From: an uncultured Lachnospiraceae bacterium
GTDB taxonomy: Bacteria > Bacillota > Clostridia > Lachnospirales > Lachnospiraceae
Assembly: GCA_946557105.1 (NCBI GenBank)
Contig: CAMNSZ010000005.1
Coordinates: 1 to 64,000 of the forward strand
Length of the DNA: 64,000 nucleotides
Direction of reading: 5' to 3'
Below are positions 52,845 through 62,389 of the stretch, piece by piece; the first letter of the stretch is position 1; every line of letters begins with the position of its first letter. The notes under the pieces are model-generated. The model did no database searches. It saw only the letters and a program-made list of their open reading frames with translations, and was not told where the DNA came from. A program made the translations under genes and the position numbers.

Positions 52845-55800
52845 CTACATAAGCTTAAAAAGCTGCCCGTTGTAATATTCCTTACGATAATACTCCTCCA
52901 AAAGACTGTCCAAGGTATCATAATCCTGAAGAGTTTTGCTTATAACCATATCATTGATCAGATTATACTTACTGTTGTCCGATAAGCCTCTTATATCGCT
53001 CTTTTGTACGTTGCCGCTCTCTGTCAGCTGTTCTTCTTTGTCACATTCTTCCGTAATGTAATATTGCAGCGTCTCTCCGAAAAACAGTACGAACTCCTTA
53101 AAACAAACGCCTCCGTACACATCCCGCATATATTCGGCAAGATATTCCTCCGCTTCGCCGTTGTCATGCAGCATCACATAATGGATTTTCGCCTTTCCTC
53201 CCGGTCTGACATTGTACTCAATAATTGTCTTATCGGAAAGCTCCTCCGTCAAGTAATCAAATTCTTTGAATTCCTTAAAGAAGTTAAGATGTATTTTTTC
53301 CCTGAGCATCTCTCTCAGATATATCTCCAGAACCGCACGCTGCGCCTCACCGCACTCCTGCTTATTCTCCGCATAATATTTCAGAAAGGCCAGCTTACAG
53401 ACCTTCTGCACCTGCTCGTTCCTATGGTGCATATTGCAAATCTCCTCGAAAACATAGCTATCCGTAATCCTCTCCTTAACAAAATAGTCATAGGCGCATT
53501 GTGACAGAAACGCCTCCTCCACCTCCTGTTTGGCTCCCTGCGAAACATAATAACGAAAAATATTCATTTTCTCACCCACAAAGGCTCCCGAAAAAAGCAT
53601 TTGTATCAATATCCTCTCGCAGAGATTATAGCATTCCACCTCAAAGGCATTCGCCGCCTTCCATATATCTCGCATATCCTTAATCATTCCCTTAAAATAC
53701 AGGGATAAATATTGCAATATACCGGCGTTGTATTTACCCTGCCGGAACACATATATTGCCGCCGCACTTAAAACCGGCTCCTCCATCATACCGGTCTTAA
53801 AAATCCTCTCGCTTACAAGGCGCACCAACGTGCTTACATCTGCAAAATACGGGTCATACAGTTCCAGCCACTCATATGCCATATCATAATTACCGCGCAG
53901 CACCAGATACTTTAACGCCATGGCCCGCTCCTTTACGGACAGCTCTCCGACAGGAATACATTCCAAATATTCGTCCAAGGCGCGCACATCATCCGATTCA
54001 TAATAATACTGCAGCAGCTTGATATATATCTGTCGTTTAACGTGGGAAAACACTTCCTCCGAAGCCGCGATACGCAAGGCCCGCTCCAGACTCTCCTGCG
54101 TAAATCCCTCGCTTTCCTTATCGCTTTCATATAAAAACAAATCCAGCTGTGGAGAATCCTTGACAAAATGCGCCGTCATCCGAATATATTTACCGCCAAG
54201 CATAAGCTTTTCCAAAGTATACTCCACATTTTTTGCAAAACGGTTTCCCCACGCATCCTCAAATATTATAGTATAATCGCTGCCATACAGAGCCACCCAT
54301 GTCTCACCGTCCACTAGCATATATTCACCGGGAACCGCATTGTCAGGCTGATATACCCATACCTTCTTAAGCCTTAAATCCTCCACCCGTATCCTGTGTG
54401 CAAACAACAGCTTGGACAAGGGCGCCGCCGTTTTTTCGTCTATCATTGCCGGAGAGAGCAGCCGCTTATAAATATCTGCCAAATGTCTGTTAATATGCTC
54501 CTTTTGTATCTGCTCCGCCATAAATTGCTCTATGCGCACCTTATAGCTGCCGAACAATTCTCCAATAGAAGCGCTGTTCTGCAATACATAATTATATAGG
54601 TAGGCGCTTCGTATGTAATCCAGATTATTCTGGTAGGAAAAATACATCAAAACCGTTCTGGGAAGCGTTCCTGTCTTCTCTAAATCCAAAGACAGCATAT
54701 AATATTCATACAGATTCGTGATCCGAAGCTGCGCCTCCACTCCTCTCTGATACCAATGGAAATACTTCTGCCCTGCCTTCCCGCCTTTTATAAGAAGCGT
54801 ACATATCTCCTGTAAAACCCTTGCATCCTGCTTGAATTGATATAATTTCTCCAGTGTTTTGTAAAGCACCGGAGAAAATTCCCTAACCTTACCCGTAAGA
54901 TACAAAAGCTGCTCCACCACTCCGCCATTTAACATTTCCTGTTTGGCTCCGTAATACAATACCTGCAGGGCAAAGCCATCCGGCTTACGCAAGAGAGTGG
55001 GGTTTGCATTCAAAAGAAACAAAGCCTCAATGTAAATTATAAAGCTTCTACAGCCATGGGCAAATTGCTCCTCCAAAAACTGCCATGTAACGGAGGCTGA
55101 TTTATTATAATCCGCGGAAAGATATAAAAGCAGCCATGCCACCCTCCACGAGGTGCGGTTCTTCCTATATATCCTTTCTACTCTTGCGGCTACCTGATTG
55201 ACATATTCCTCATCCCTATGTACCAAAGTTGTCAGATACCAATAATATGCCCATAATATCTCCTGCTCCCCGCCGCTTTTCTCCAAAAGCTCTCTGGCGT
55301 GCTCCAGCAGCCAGCTCGCCTCATTATAACGCTCCTCCGTTATCAAGAGCTGTGCCTTAAAAAGTCTGGCGGAAACATCTCTTTCATCATAAGCTATAAG
55401 CGTTTCTACCAGCTTTCCCGTCTCCTTTAACCAAGTGGCGGTATTTATCTTCTTCATGCGGAACACCTGATAAAATTCAAGCAGCCTCACCACCGAACGC
55501 TTCACGGTTAGCCGGGACTTTCCTGCCGCATTACCCTCTCCTGCCGTAACCTGAATCGTTACAACTATGGAGACATAAGAATTATATAAAAACACCCTCC
55601 CAAAATTCTTACCGTTCCGGCACATGCTGCCGTCTATGTAAATAGGGAGCCTGCAATAGTTCCCGAGAAAATCATCATCCGTCAAGGCTTCCTTTTCGGT
55701 AAACAAAAAGTTACCCTCACACTCCACCGAAAGCCTTGTATAGCCCCAACCGTTACGCGTTATCCCCAAGCTTCTCTCAAGCACGGCATACGCTCCGTCC

Positions 55801-56420
55801 ATAGGCATTACATTCAATGATATTGACGTCTCGTCGGGAATAAACTCAACCTTTTGCTTTTTATTTATCTGAATCAGAAATTCTTCCATGTTCTGCTCGT
55901 TGCCACAATAAACCGACAGCCCTCTGTAGCTGTCATAGAACTGCATCTCGCTTCCGCTAAATATCTGCGAAAACTGCGGCGAATAAAACAGCTTTACCGC
56001 TTCTTGCCAATGAATCTTTGCCAGATTGGCAAAGTGAAAAAGATTCTTGATAGCGCCGATAGAGGATTCCAATACCGTATGCACTATGGAAGCCACAAAG
56101 GGAAGATAATATTCTCCCTGATTGCTGACCACCCAAAACGCCCCCTTCACCACGTCTCCCTCCTCCATGTTCTCCCCATGGAAGCAAAACGCAATCTCTG
56201 CCTCACTGCCCGTAAATTCGGGAGTCAGACATTCCATCCTATAATCGGAGGCATACACAAAGCCATTTACAAACCGCCCCGGCGCGGCAGTAATCACAAA
56301 GGTTCCCTCATAAAGCATCCCCTTTTGCAGGGTAAGTTCTATTTTAGCACATGAAAAATCAAGAGAACCATTCTCATAATCGAAGTTTCCCTCTAGAATC
56401 TGATTAATAATCTCATGCAT
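52845..56420 (-). CDS. DUF5717-type giant beta/alpha-solenoid protein
   Basis: 1191 aa, no signal peptide or TM. Residues 1-120 and about 190-310 look like two beta-sandwich domains joined by a helical linker (N-L-F-H-F-A-N-L-A). From about 330 to 1000 the protein is a helical-repeat solenoid (TPR-like, e.g. S-A-R-L-F-K-A-Q-L-L-I-T-E-E-R-Y-N-E-A). The rest includes beta insertions and ends Y-Y-N-G-Q-L-F-K-L-M. Size and pattern fit my memory of DUF5717, an uncharacterised Lachnospiraceae family. It is the first gene of the operon, downstream of a good promoter. Confidence 0.75.
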   Translation of the reverse strand: MHEIINQILEGNFDYENGSLDFSCAKIELTLQKGMLYEGTFVITAAPGRFVNGFVYASDYRMECLTPEFTGSEAEIAFCFHGENMEEGDVVKGAFWVVSNQGEYYLPFVASIVHTVLESSIGAIKNLFHFANLAKIHWQEAVKLFYSPQFSQIFSGSEMQFYDSYRGLSVYCGNEQNMEEFLIQINKKQKVEFIPDETSISLNVMPMDGAYAVLERSLGITRNGWGYTRLSVECEGNFLFTEKEALTDDDFLGNYCRLPIYIDGSMCRNGKNFGRVFLYNSYVSIVVTIQVTAGEGNAAGKSRLTVKRSVVRLLEFYQVFRMKKINTATWLKETGKLVETLIAYDERDVSARLFKAQLLITEERYNEASWLLEHARELLEKSGGEQEILWAYYWYLTTLVHRDEEYVNQVAARVERIYRKNRTSWRVAWLLLYLSADYNKSASVTWQFLEEQFAHGCRSFIIYIEALFLLNANPTLLRKPDGFALQVLYYGAKQEMLNGGVVEQLLYLTGKVREFSPVLYKTLEKLYQFKQDARVLQEICTLLIKGGKAGQKYFHWYQRGVEAQLRITNLYEYYMLSLDLEKTGTLPRTVLMYFSYQNNLDYIRSAYLYNYVLQNSASIGELFGSYKVRIEQFMAEQIQKEHINRHLADIYKRLLSPAMIDEKTAAPLSKLLFAHRIRVEDLRLKKVWVYQPDNAVPGEYMLVDGETWVALYGSDYTIIFEDAWGNRFAKNVEYTLEKLMLGGKYIRMTAHFVKDSPQLDLFLYESDKESEGFTQESLERALRIAASEEVFSHVKRQIYIKLLQYYYESDDVRALDEYLECIPVGELSVKERAMALKYLVLRGNYDMAYEWLELYDPYFADVSTLVRLVSERIFKTGMMEEPVLSAAAIYVFRQGKYNAGILQYLSLYFKGMIKDMRDIWKAANAFEVECYNLCERILIQMLFSGAFVGEKMNIFRYYVSQGAKQEVEEAFLSQCAYDYFVKERITDSYVFEEICNMHHRNEQVQKVCKLAFLKYYAENKQECGEAQRAVLEIYLREMLREKIHLNFFKEFKEFDYLTEELSDKTIIEYNVRPGGKAKIHYVMLHDNGEAEEYLAEYMRDVYGGVCFKEFVLFFGETLQYYITEECDKEEQLTESGNVQKSDIRGLSDNSKYNLINDMVISKTLQDYDTLDSLLEEYYRKEYYNGQLFKLM

Positions 56421-56453
56421 CTATACTCACCCACTTTATAAAATATTAAAATA

Positions 56454-56482
56454 ATTATATCAAATTTTAAGAAATAGGGCAA
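56454..56482 (-). promoter_or_regulatory. promoter of the DUF5717-DUF5716 operon
   Basis: TTGCCC (56482-56477), 17-bp spacer, TATAAT (56459-56454) on the minus strand, 34 bases before the DUF5717 ATG, so the leader is short. Confidence 0.65.
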
Positions 56483-56510
56483 TCCATTTTCCTTCAACAG
56501 ATGCAAACTA

Positions 56511-56541
56511 AAAGAACGGCGCCTTTCAGGGCCGCCGTTCT
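56511..56541 (-). terminator. terminator of the GntR-ABC operon
   Basis: Stem AAGAACGGCG / CGCCGTTCTT with an inner GGC/GCC extension; the minus-strand 3' flank is TTTTAGTTT. It lies 16 bases after the ABC permease stop. Confidence 0.75.
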
Positions 56542-56556
56542 TAGAATTCTTTTATG

Positions 56557-57420
56557 CTAATCCAAATTAAGCTTTTTCTTAATGATAAAATAAGACAGGA
56601 AATATAATCCCACGCCCATAACGATTGAAATAATCAGACTGTAATCATAAGTGATTCCCGATATAGCCTCGCCGCTCACTCCTCTTGAAATATTTGCCGC
56701 CATGTTTACCGTGCTGACTACCATACCAATGATCATATTCAGCAGACCCAGTCCGAAATATGTCAAGATTCCCATCATTGCCTTATACTTCTTGGAGAGC
56801 TGCCCGATTGTAAGAGCACCGTAAATTGTCATGATACTGGAGAACGCCCCGATTATGGTTGTCAATATCCCAACGACGACATAATGCGTCATATTCAGGC
56901 CAAGCTCTCTCTCATACAAATCTATAATCGCTTCGACACCCTCTCTCAGCATCTCCCAGAAGTCAATGTCCGCCTGTACTCCGTTCGCGATAGAAGCAAT
57001 CATTACAAGGATAAGTCCGACTATAGAGATCAGCGCGACAACGTTCGCAATCAGCATCCAAAACCCTCCTACCAACAGCTTGGAGCACAAAAGCTGATGG
57101 GGCGTTACCGGCAGCGTATGGGCAAGATAACCCTCATCCGTATACATGCTTTTGAAAAAACGCACGCCCAGATAAATCATCATTCCGTAGACAACGCCTA
57201 TCATGGTGAATATACACACAATCAGACTTCCGATGCCTATAAAAGTACCGGTTAATGAAGCCAGAGTATCCATATTGTTGCTTTCGCTAAAAAGATTTGT
57301 CCACATAGGGCTAAAAAAATACAGACATCCTATCAGGGTTACCGCCAGCAATGATAACAACAGCAGACTGCCCACCTTATACACACTTTTCCACTCATGC
57401 TTGATTAATTTACCTAACAT
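56557..57420 (-). CDS. ABC-2 type exporter permease
   Basis: 287 aa with six TM helices. It begins L-I-K-H-E-W-K-S-V-Y-K, the usual ABC-2 opening, and ends in a Lys-rich tail. With the ATPase gene it forms an exporter of the YtrC/bacitracin-efflux style; the substrate is not known. Its ATG lies inside the last codons of the ATPase gene (7-base overlap). Confidence 0.85.
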   Translation of the reverse strand: MLGKLIKHEWKSVYKVGSLLLLSLLAVTLIGCLYFFSPMWTNLFSESNNMDTLASLTGTFIGIGSLIVCIFTMIGVVYGMMIYLGVRFFKSMYTDEGYLAHTLPVTPHQLLCSKLLVGGFWMLIANVVALISIVGLILVMIASIANGVQADIDFWEMLREGVEAIIDLYERELGLNMTHYVVVGILTTIIGAFSSIMTIYGALTIGQLSKKYKAMMGILTYFGLGLLNMIIGMVVSTVNMAANISRGVSGEAISGITYDYSLIISIVMGVGLYFLSYFIIKKKLNLD

Positions 57421-58115
57421 GCAAACACCTCCCTGAAATAAGCATCTACAGATTTGCCATGCTGTTCCCTGATATTATCCACGGAGGTATAAAGCACCAG
57501 CTGACCATAGCGCATAAAAATCACTTCATCCAAAACCTGCTCCACATCACTGATGAGATGCGTTGAAATCAGCACCGTTGCATCAGGATTATAGTTATTG
57601 ATGATAGTGCGCAGAATATAATCTCTTGCTGCAGGATCCACGCCCGCAATCGGTTCGTCCAAAACATACAAATCCGCATTTCGGCTCATTACCAGAATCA
57701 ACTGCACCTTTTCTTTTGTACCCTTAGACAATGTTTTCAATTTTGTAGCAGGGTCAATATTTAAGCTTCTGAGCATTTCTTCCGCCTTGTCTCTGGAGAA
57801 ATCAGAATAAAAATCTACGAAAAAGTCCAAAATCTCGTTAATTTTCTTATTACCCGCAAGATAAGTCCTATCCGGCAGATATGCCACTCTCGCCTTGCTC
57901 TGCACACCCACATAAGCGCCGTTAATTTTAATGCTTCCGCTGGTAGGCGTCAGAAGACCGTTCAGCATTTTAATAAGGGTTGTCTTACCGCTGCCGTTAG
58001 GTCCTAAAAGCCCTATTATTTTCCCCTTGGGAAGTGTAATCGTAATATTGTTGACCGCAACGCTTCTGTCGTCATAAGCCTTGGTCAATCCCACAATCTC
58101 TATCAACTCATTCAT
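57414..58115 (-). CDS. ABC transporter ATP-binding protein (YtrB-like)
   Basis: 233 aa. Walker A G-P-N-G-S-G-K-T-T, the LSGGQ-type signature written here as L-S-K-G-T-K-E, Walker B D-L-Y-V-L-D-E-P-I-A-G-V-D-P, all typical for the ABC-2 partner of a GntR/YtrA regulator. Start overlaps the GntR stop by 4 bases. Confidence 0.9.
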   Translation of the reverse strand: MNELIEIVGLTKAYDDRSVAVNNITITLPKGKIIGLLGPNGSGKTTLIKMLNGLLTPTSGSIKINGAYVGVQSKARVAYLPDRTYLAGNKKINEILDFFVDFYSDFSRDKAEEMLRSLNIDPATKLKTLSKGTKEKVQLILVMSRNADLYVLDEPIAGVDPAARDYILRTIINNYNPDATVLISTHLISDVEQVLDEVIFMRYGQLVLYTSVDNIREQHGKSVDAYFREVFAC

Positions 58116-58486
58116 ACATCCGTCTCCCTCTCATCAGATTGTTCAAGCAATGCGATAATCTCGTCCTTGTTATAGCCAAGCTCCTGCATTTTCTTGAAAA
58201 AAAACTCCACATGTGTTCTTGCAAGCTTCTTCCTGATACCGTTAATCATGTCCTTATCCTCCGTAACAGTCCTTCCGTTAGTTCTCTGGGTGATAATAAG
58301 ACCGATTCTCTCCAGCTCCGCAAACGCCTTTTGCATCGTATTTGGATTGACTGCCGCCACGGCGGCAAGCTCCCGCACACTGGGCAGCTTACCGCCCGGC
58401 GGATAATAGCCTGAAACTATCTGCATCTGAATGCGCTCTACCAGCTGCGCGTAAATAGGTCTATCCGAATCTAAATCCCATGCCAT
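58112..58486 (-). CDS. GntR-family regulator (YtrA-like)
   Basis: 124 aa. Winged helix R-P-I-Y-A-Q-L-V-E-R-I ... L-P-S-V-R-E-L-A-A-V-A-A-V-N-P-N-T-M-Q-K-A, then a short C-terminal helix pair, the YtrA type that represses its own exporter operon. ATG 58486 follows AAAGGAGG; the longer frame to 58570 covers the operator region. First gene of the operon. Confidence 0.9.
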   Translation of the reverse strand: MAWDLDSDRPIYAQLVERIQMQIVSGYYPPGGKLPSVRELAAVAAVNPNTMQKAFAELERIGLIITQRTNGRTVTEDKDMINGIRKKLARTHVEFFFKKMQELGYNKDEIIALLEQSDERETDV

Positions 58487-58504
58487 ATGCATCCTCCTTT
58501 CTTC

Positions 58505-58657
58505 AAACAAATTGTTTAATACCTTAGCCATACTCAAGCCGTACACGGTGATTGTCATGCCAAAGCTCATCGGTAATACACGCTGCAGACATTCCGCGTT
58601 TGTATTTTTGTATTAACTTCATAATACAATCATACACATTATGATTTGTTTCGTCAA
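58505..58657 (-). promoter_or_regulatory. promoter and candidate operator of the GntR-ABC operon
   Basis: Promoter on the minus strand: TTGACG (58657-58652), 17-bp spacer, TATGAT (58634-58629). Between promoter and ribosome site lies a perfect short palindrome AAACAA-A-TTGTTT (58505-58517), a candidate site for the GntR protein encoded next. The 122 bases beyond, up to the divergent gene at 58780, are AT-rich without a gene. Confidence 0.5.
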
Positions 58658-58779
58658 TACTTTTTATCCAAATTTATTAAAAAAATTTAAAATAATTTTA
58701 TCAATTCTTGCCTGATACGCGGAACCATTTCTTCCTATCCGCATATAAATACAGTAACGAAATATGGAAAGGTTTTGCC

Positions 58780-60063
58780 ATGTCAGATTCCTATTTAAAA
58801 GCCTCTCAGGTACCGCAGCCGATAGATGCGGCTTATGCCGGTTCCCTGAAAATAAGCGTGGTATCTTCCGTTGGACTTGTTCCCATAGAAAACGCCACCG
58901 TCACAATATCTTATACAGGAGACCCGGACTCTCCCATAGAAACCTTGACCACGGATTCCTCCGGGCAAACGCCCACTGTAAATCTCCCTGCTCCCAACGT
59001 TTCGCTGTCCTTAGATCCGGATTCTATAGAACAGCCCTATTCCGAATACAATATTTTAGTGGAAGCGCAGGATTATGAGCCTGTTTTGGTGTCGGGCTCC
59101 GAAATCCTTGCGGACCAGCTTTCCCTGCAGCCCATACAGATGAATCCTCTCTCTTCAACGGAAGAAGAGGAAAAAATCGTTATCATTCCCGCACATACTC
59201 TTTTTGCAGAATACCCTCCCAAGATACCCGAGGACGAAATCAAGCCCATGGATGAAACCGGTGAAATCGTTTTAAGCCGGGTAGTCATCCCCGAATACAT
59301 TATTGTTCATGACGGCGTTCCGTCAGACCCTACCGCCCCCAACTATTGGGTCCGGTACAAAGATTACATTAAAAACGTGGCTTCCTGTGAAATTTATTCC
59401 ACATGGCCCGAAAGCACTATTTACGCAAATATTCTGGTAATATTGTCTTTTACTCTGAACCGTGTGTATACGGAATGGTACCGGGGGCAGGGCTACGACT
59501 TTACCATAACCTCCTCCACCGCCTACGACCAAAAATGGATTTACGGGAGAAATATTTTTGAAAATATAGACTATCTTGTGGACAGCATTTTTGCCAATTT
59601 CCTGTCAAGACCCGGCGTGCGCCAGCCAATCTTTACCTCCTATTGCGACGGCAACAGGGTGACCTGCGAAGGCTTAAGCCAGTGGGGCTCCAAATATCTT
59701 GGGGATGAGGGCTACTCCGCAATCGAAATTATACGCTATTACTACGGAAACGATATGTATATCAATACGGCCGACATTATTTCAGGCGTTCCGTCCTCCT
59801 ATCCCGGCTACGAACTCACTGTGGGCTCCGCAGGCGAAAAGGTCCGCCAGCTCCAGAACCAACTCAACCGTATCGCACGCAATTATCCGGCAATACCCAT
59901 CATTGCCGCCGACGGCATCTACGGCAACAACACGGCAAACGCAGTGCGGATTTTTCAGGGTATTTTCAATCTGCCCCAGACCGGCGTAACGGATTATGCC
60001 ACATGGTATGAAATTTCCGACATTTATGTGGGTGTGACGAGAATTGCCGAGCCTGGACAATAG
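58780..60063 (+). CDS. peptidoglycan-binding protein with SpoIID-like segment
   Basis: 427 aa, no signal peptide. Residues about 20-110 form a carboxypeptidase-regulatory-like beta domain (L-V-P-I-E-N-A-T-V-T-I). A middle part contains Y-C-D-G-N-R-V-T-C-E-G-L-S-Q-W-G-S-K-Y-L and I-R-Y-Y-Y-G, the SpoIID/stage-II amidase-enhancer pattern. The C-terminus is PG_binding_1 (S-A-G-E-K-V-R-Q-L-Q and A-D-G-I-Y-G-N-N-T-A-N-A-V). A spore cortex or wall role is likely. ATG 58780 follows GGAAAGG; the frame to 58708 lacks a site. Confidence 0.75.
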   Translation: MSDSYLKASQVPQPIDAAYAGSLKISVVSSVGLVPIENATVTISYTGDPDSPIETLTTDSSGQTPTVNLPAPNVSLSLDPDSIEQPYSEYNILVEAQDYEPVLVSGSEILADQLSLQPIQMNPLSSTEEEEKIVIIPAHTLFAEYPPKIPEDEIKPMDETGEIVLSRVVIPEYIIVHDGVPSDPTAPNYWVRYKDYIKNVASCEIYSTWPESTIYANILVILSFTLNRVYTEWYRGQGYDFTITSSTAYDQKWIYGRNIFENIDYLVDSIFANFLSRPGVRQPIFTSYCDGNRVTCEGLSQWGSKYLGDEGYSAIEIIRYYYGNDMYINTADIISGVPSSYPGYELTVGSAGEKVRQLQNQLNRIARNYPAIPIIAADGIYGNNTANAVRIFQGIFNLPQTGVTDYATWYEISDIYVGVTRIAEPGQ

Positions 60064-60082
60064 ATAAAAAACTCATCGTTAA

Positions 60083-60121
60083 AAGGGCTGGGCTCCGCAT
60101 GCTTTGCGGGGCCCAGCCCTT
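60083..60121. terminator. bidirectional hairpin terminator
   Basis: A stem of about 17 bp (AAGGGCTGGGCTCCGCA / TGCGGGGCCCAGCCCTT, one mismatch, 5-base loop) lies 19 bases after the stop of the peptidoglycan-binding gene. It may also stop the opposite-strand transcript. Confidence 0.75.
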
Positions 60122-60214
60122 CTTAAGTATAATAACTTATTATAACATTTTATAGCCTGCCGACTGCTTTACAGCGGCTTACCGTCCACTGCCGCCGGCA
60201 TATTTCGCAGATTT

Positions 60215-61063
60215 TCACTGTTCTCTTAATAGCTTAACCAACGAATCGTGCGCCAAAGTAAACGCTTCCGGTCCTGTAAGCTTTTTGCCGATTTTTCCGC
60301 CCTCTTCCAACTGAGCAAAGCCTGCAAATTCCGTCAAATGAGGCTCCAACGACAAAAATCCCGAATATCCCCTTGCATCCAGCTTATGTAAGATTTCCTT
60401 CACATGACCGTCTCCGTAGCCTGCAGGAACCACCCTGCCATCCTCCCACACCGCATCCTTTACATGGATATACTCTATGTAATCCTTTAACATCTCATAG
60501 GCCTCAAGGGTATCCTGACAGCACTGCACAAAGTTGGCAAAGTCAAATACCGCCTTAAAATGTTCTCCGTAAAATGCCTGCATAAGTTCAAGACATCTGG
60601 AAGCGTTGTCTCCGTAAATCCCCTTTTCATTTTCGTGCAGCAGAATAATATCATGGGAAGCGGCATAATCTGCCATTTTCCCTAATCTTTCCATCACTGA
60701 CTCACGATATGTCTCCGGTTTTTCTCCCTCCGGCATATAAAAGCTGAACATACGAATATATGGCGCGTTCAGCTCATGGGCAATCTCCACCGTATGCTTC
60801 AATAGCTCCATATGGGGGGCGAATTCATCTCTGATTCCGATTTTACCAATGGGGGAGCCTACGCTGGACAGCTTCATTCCCTTGTCCTGAAGACGTCTTT
60901 TAATCTCCTTTACCTCGTCCATGGAACAGTTTACCAGCCCCTTTTTGTCCACGCCTCTCATCTCGATATAGGACATACCCAGCTTAGCTAATACCTCCAT
61001 CTGCTTATCCAGCATGGAATCAATCTCATCCGCAAATCCTGTTATAATACTGTCTTTTAACAT
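60215..61063 (-). CDS. sugar phosphate isomerase/epimerase (IolE-like TIM barrel)
   Basis: 282 aa xylose-isomerase-like TIM barrel: G-F-A-D-E-I at the start, L-L-H-E-N-E-K-G near 140 and F-D-F-A-N-F, Y-I-H-V-K-D-A supplying metal ligands. Members include inosose dehydratase and 3-ketoglucoside isomerases; the substrate is not fixed. Same strand as two oxidoreductase genes that could feed it a keto sugar. Confidence 0.8.
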   Translation of the reverse strand: MLKDSIITGFADEIDSMLDKQMEVLAKLGMSYIEMRGVDKKGLVNCSMDEVKEIKRRLQDKGMKLSSVGSPIGKIGIRDEFAPHMELLKHTVEIAHELNAPYIRMFSFYMPEGEKPETYRESVMERLGKMADYAASHDIILLHENEKGIYGDNASRCLELMQAFYGEHFKAVFDFANFVQCCQDTLEAYEMLKDYIEYIHVKDAVWEDGRVVPAGYGDGHVKEILHKLDARGYSGFLSLEPHLTEFAGFAQLEEGGKIGKKLTGPEAFTLAHDSLVKLLREQ

Positions 61064-61234
61064 ATTTCCTCACATTCTGCCGCCACGGCGGCCCTTACGA
61101 TTATTCTCTGATTTAACAACCCCGTTACAAAACGGGCAAAGTGCGCTCCACCCTTGACGGGCAGGGATATGACTCTTGCAGTTTCCGTCAAATTTACATA
61201 TGGGCTTGTTTACTTGGCTTGTAGTCCTCAGTGA

Positions 61235-62389
61235 TCAATAGCTTCCCTCTGTGTCAAACACTATGTCCTTGTCTTCTTTCTGTCTTGACGCGGCTCTTCT
61301 CTTATTCAGCTCCTCAAGAAACAGCTCCTCATCAAAGGGCAGCTCCACCGTCTTATCCAGCCATGAGGATAAATGCATGGCATTGGATAAGGTCAACCCC
61401 CTTATCCCTTCCGTTCCTTCCGCAATCAGAGGCGTTCCGTGAAGGATTCTCTCCGCAAACGCCTTCATGACGCCTTGATGCTGTTCGTTCCTCCCGTCCG
61501 TCTCGACCTCCTCCACATGGCATTCTGGCATTCCGAAGCCCTCCTTAGAGGTTTTGCAGAAGGTTCTTTCATTTTCGGCAAGTCGATGAAGCATAAGCTT
61601 CCCGTTCTCACAGATAAGCTTACCCATTTCAAGGGTGACCTCCAATCTGTTTGTGCCCGGCGCATCCGCCGTAGTCGTAACAAATACACCGGTAGCTCCG
61701 TTTGGATACTCCAGATATGCCGTCACGTCATCCTCCACCTCTATATCGTGCCACTTTCCTTCATGACAGAATGCACGCACCTTACTGGGCATACCGCACA
61801 GCCATTGCAGCAAATCAAGATTATGGGGACACTGATTTAACAGGACGCCTCCGCCCTCCCCGTTCCATGTTGCCCTCCAGCTTCCCGAGTCATAATACGC
61901 CTGTGTGCGATACCAATCCGTGATAATCCAGTTGACTCTTTTGACAGCTCCCAGTTCGCCGCTCTCTATCAGCTCATGCATTTTACGATACAGGCAGTTC
62001 GTACGCTGATTAAACATAATGGCAAACACTTTATCGGACCTTTGCGCTGCCTCGTTCATTTCCTTTACCTGCTTAGTATATACGCCCGCCGGCTTCTCAC
62101 AGAGCACATGCAGTCCATGCTCCAGAGCATATACGGACAATTCCGGATGCTGGTAGTGGGGCGTGGCAATCAACACCGCGTCGCACAGCCCGCTGTCAAT
62201 CAGTTCCCTGCCTTCCTCAAAAACCGCGACCTCCCCCTCAAGCTTTTCCTTCGCCCAATTTCTCCTTCCCTCTCTCCTGTCCGCTACCGCCGTAAGCCTC
62301 ATGCCGGGTATCTTCCCCGCGTTTATGGTTCCGGCATGGCTGCTTCCCATGTTGCCTATTCCGATGATTCCCATTCTCACCTGTTCCAT
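61235..62389 (-). CDS. Gfo/Idh/MocA-family oxidoreductase (first of pair)
   Basis: 384 aa NAD(P)-dependent sugar oxidoreductase: N-terminal Rossmann G-I-I-G-I-G-N-M-G-S-S-H and the dinucleotide/catalytic E-K-P-A-G segment (C-E-K-P-A-G-V-Y). Followed by the family's C-terminal beta sheet and a charged tail. Its start overlaps the end of the second oxidoreductase gene by 13 bases; AAGGAGGC is upstream. The 171-base gap to the isomerase gene holds short hairpins (CCCGTT/AACGGG near 61121). Confidence 0.85.
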   Translation of the reverse strand: MEQVRMGIIGIGNMGSSHAGTINAGKIPGMRLTAVADRREGRRNWAKEKLEGEVAVFEEGRELIDSGLCDAVLIATPHYQHPELSVYALEHGLHVLCEKPAGVYTKQVKEMNEAAQRSDKVFAIMFNQRTNCLYRKMHELIESGELGAVKRVNWIITDWYRTQAYYDSGSWRATWNGEGGGVLLNQCPHNLDLLQWLCGMPSKVRAFCHEGKWHDIEVEDDVTAYLEYPNGATGVFVTTTADAPGTNRLEVTLEMGKLICENGKLMLHRLAENERTFCKTSKEGFGMPECHVEEVETDGRNEQHQGVMKAFAERILHGTPLIAEGTEGIRGLTLSNAMHLSSWLDKTVELPFDEELFLEELNKRRAASRQKEDKDIVFDTEGSY

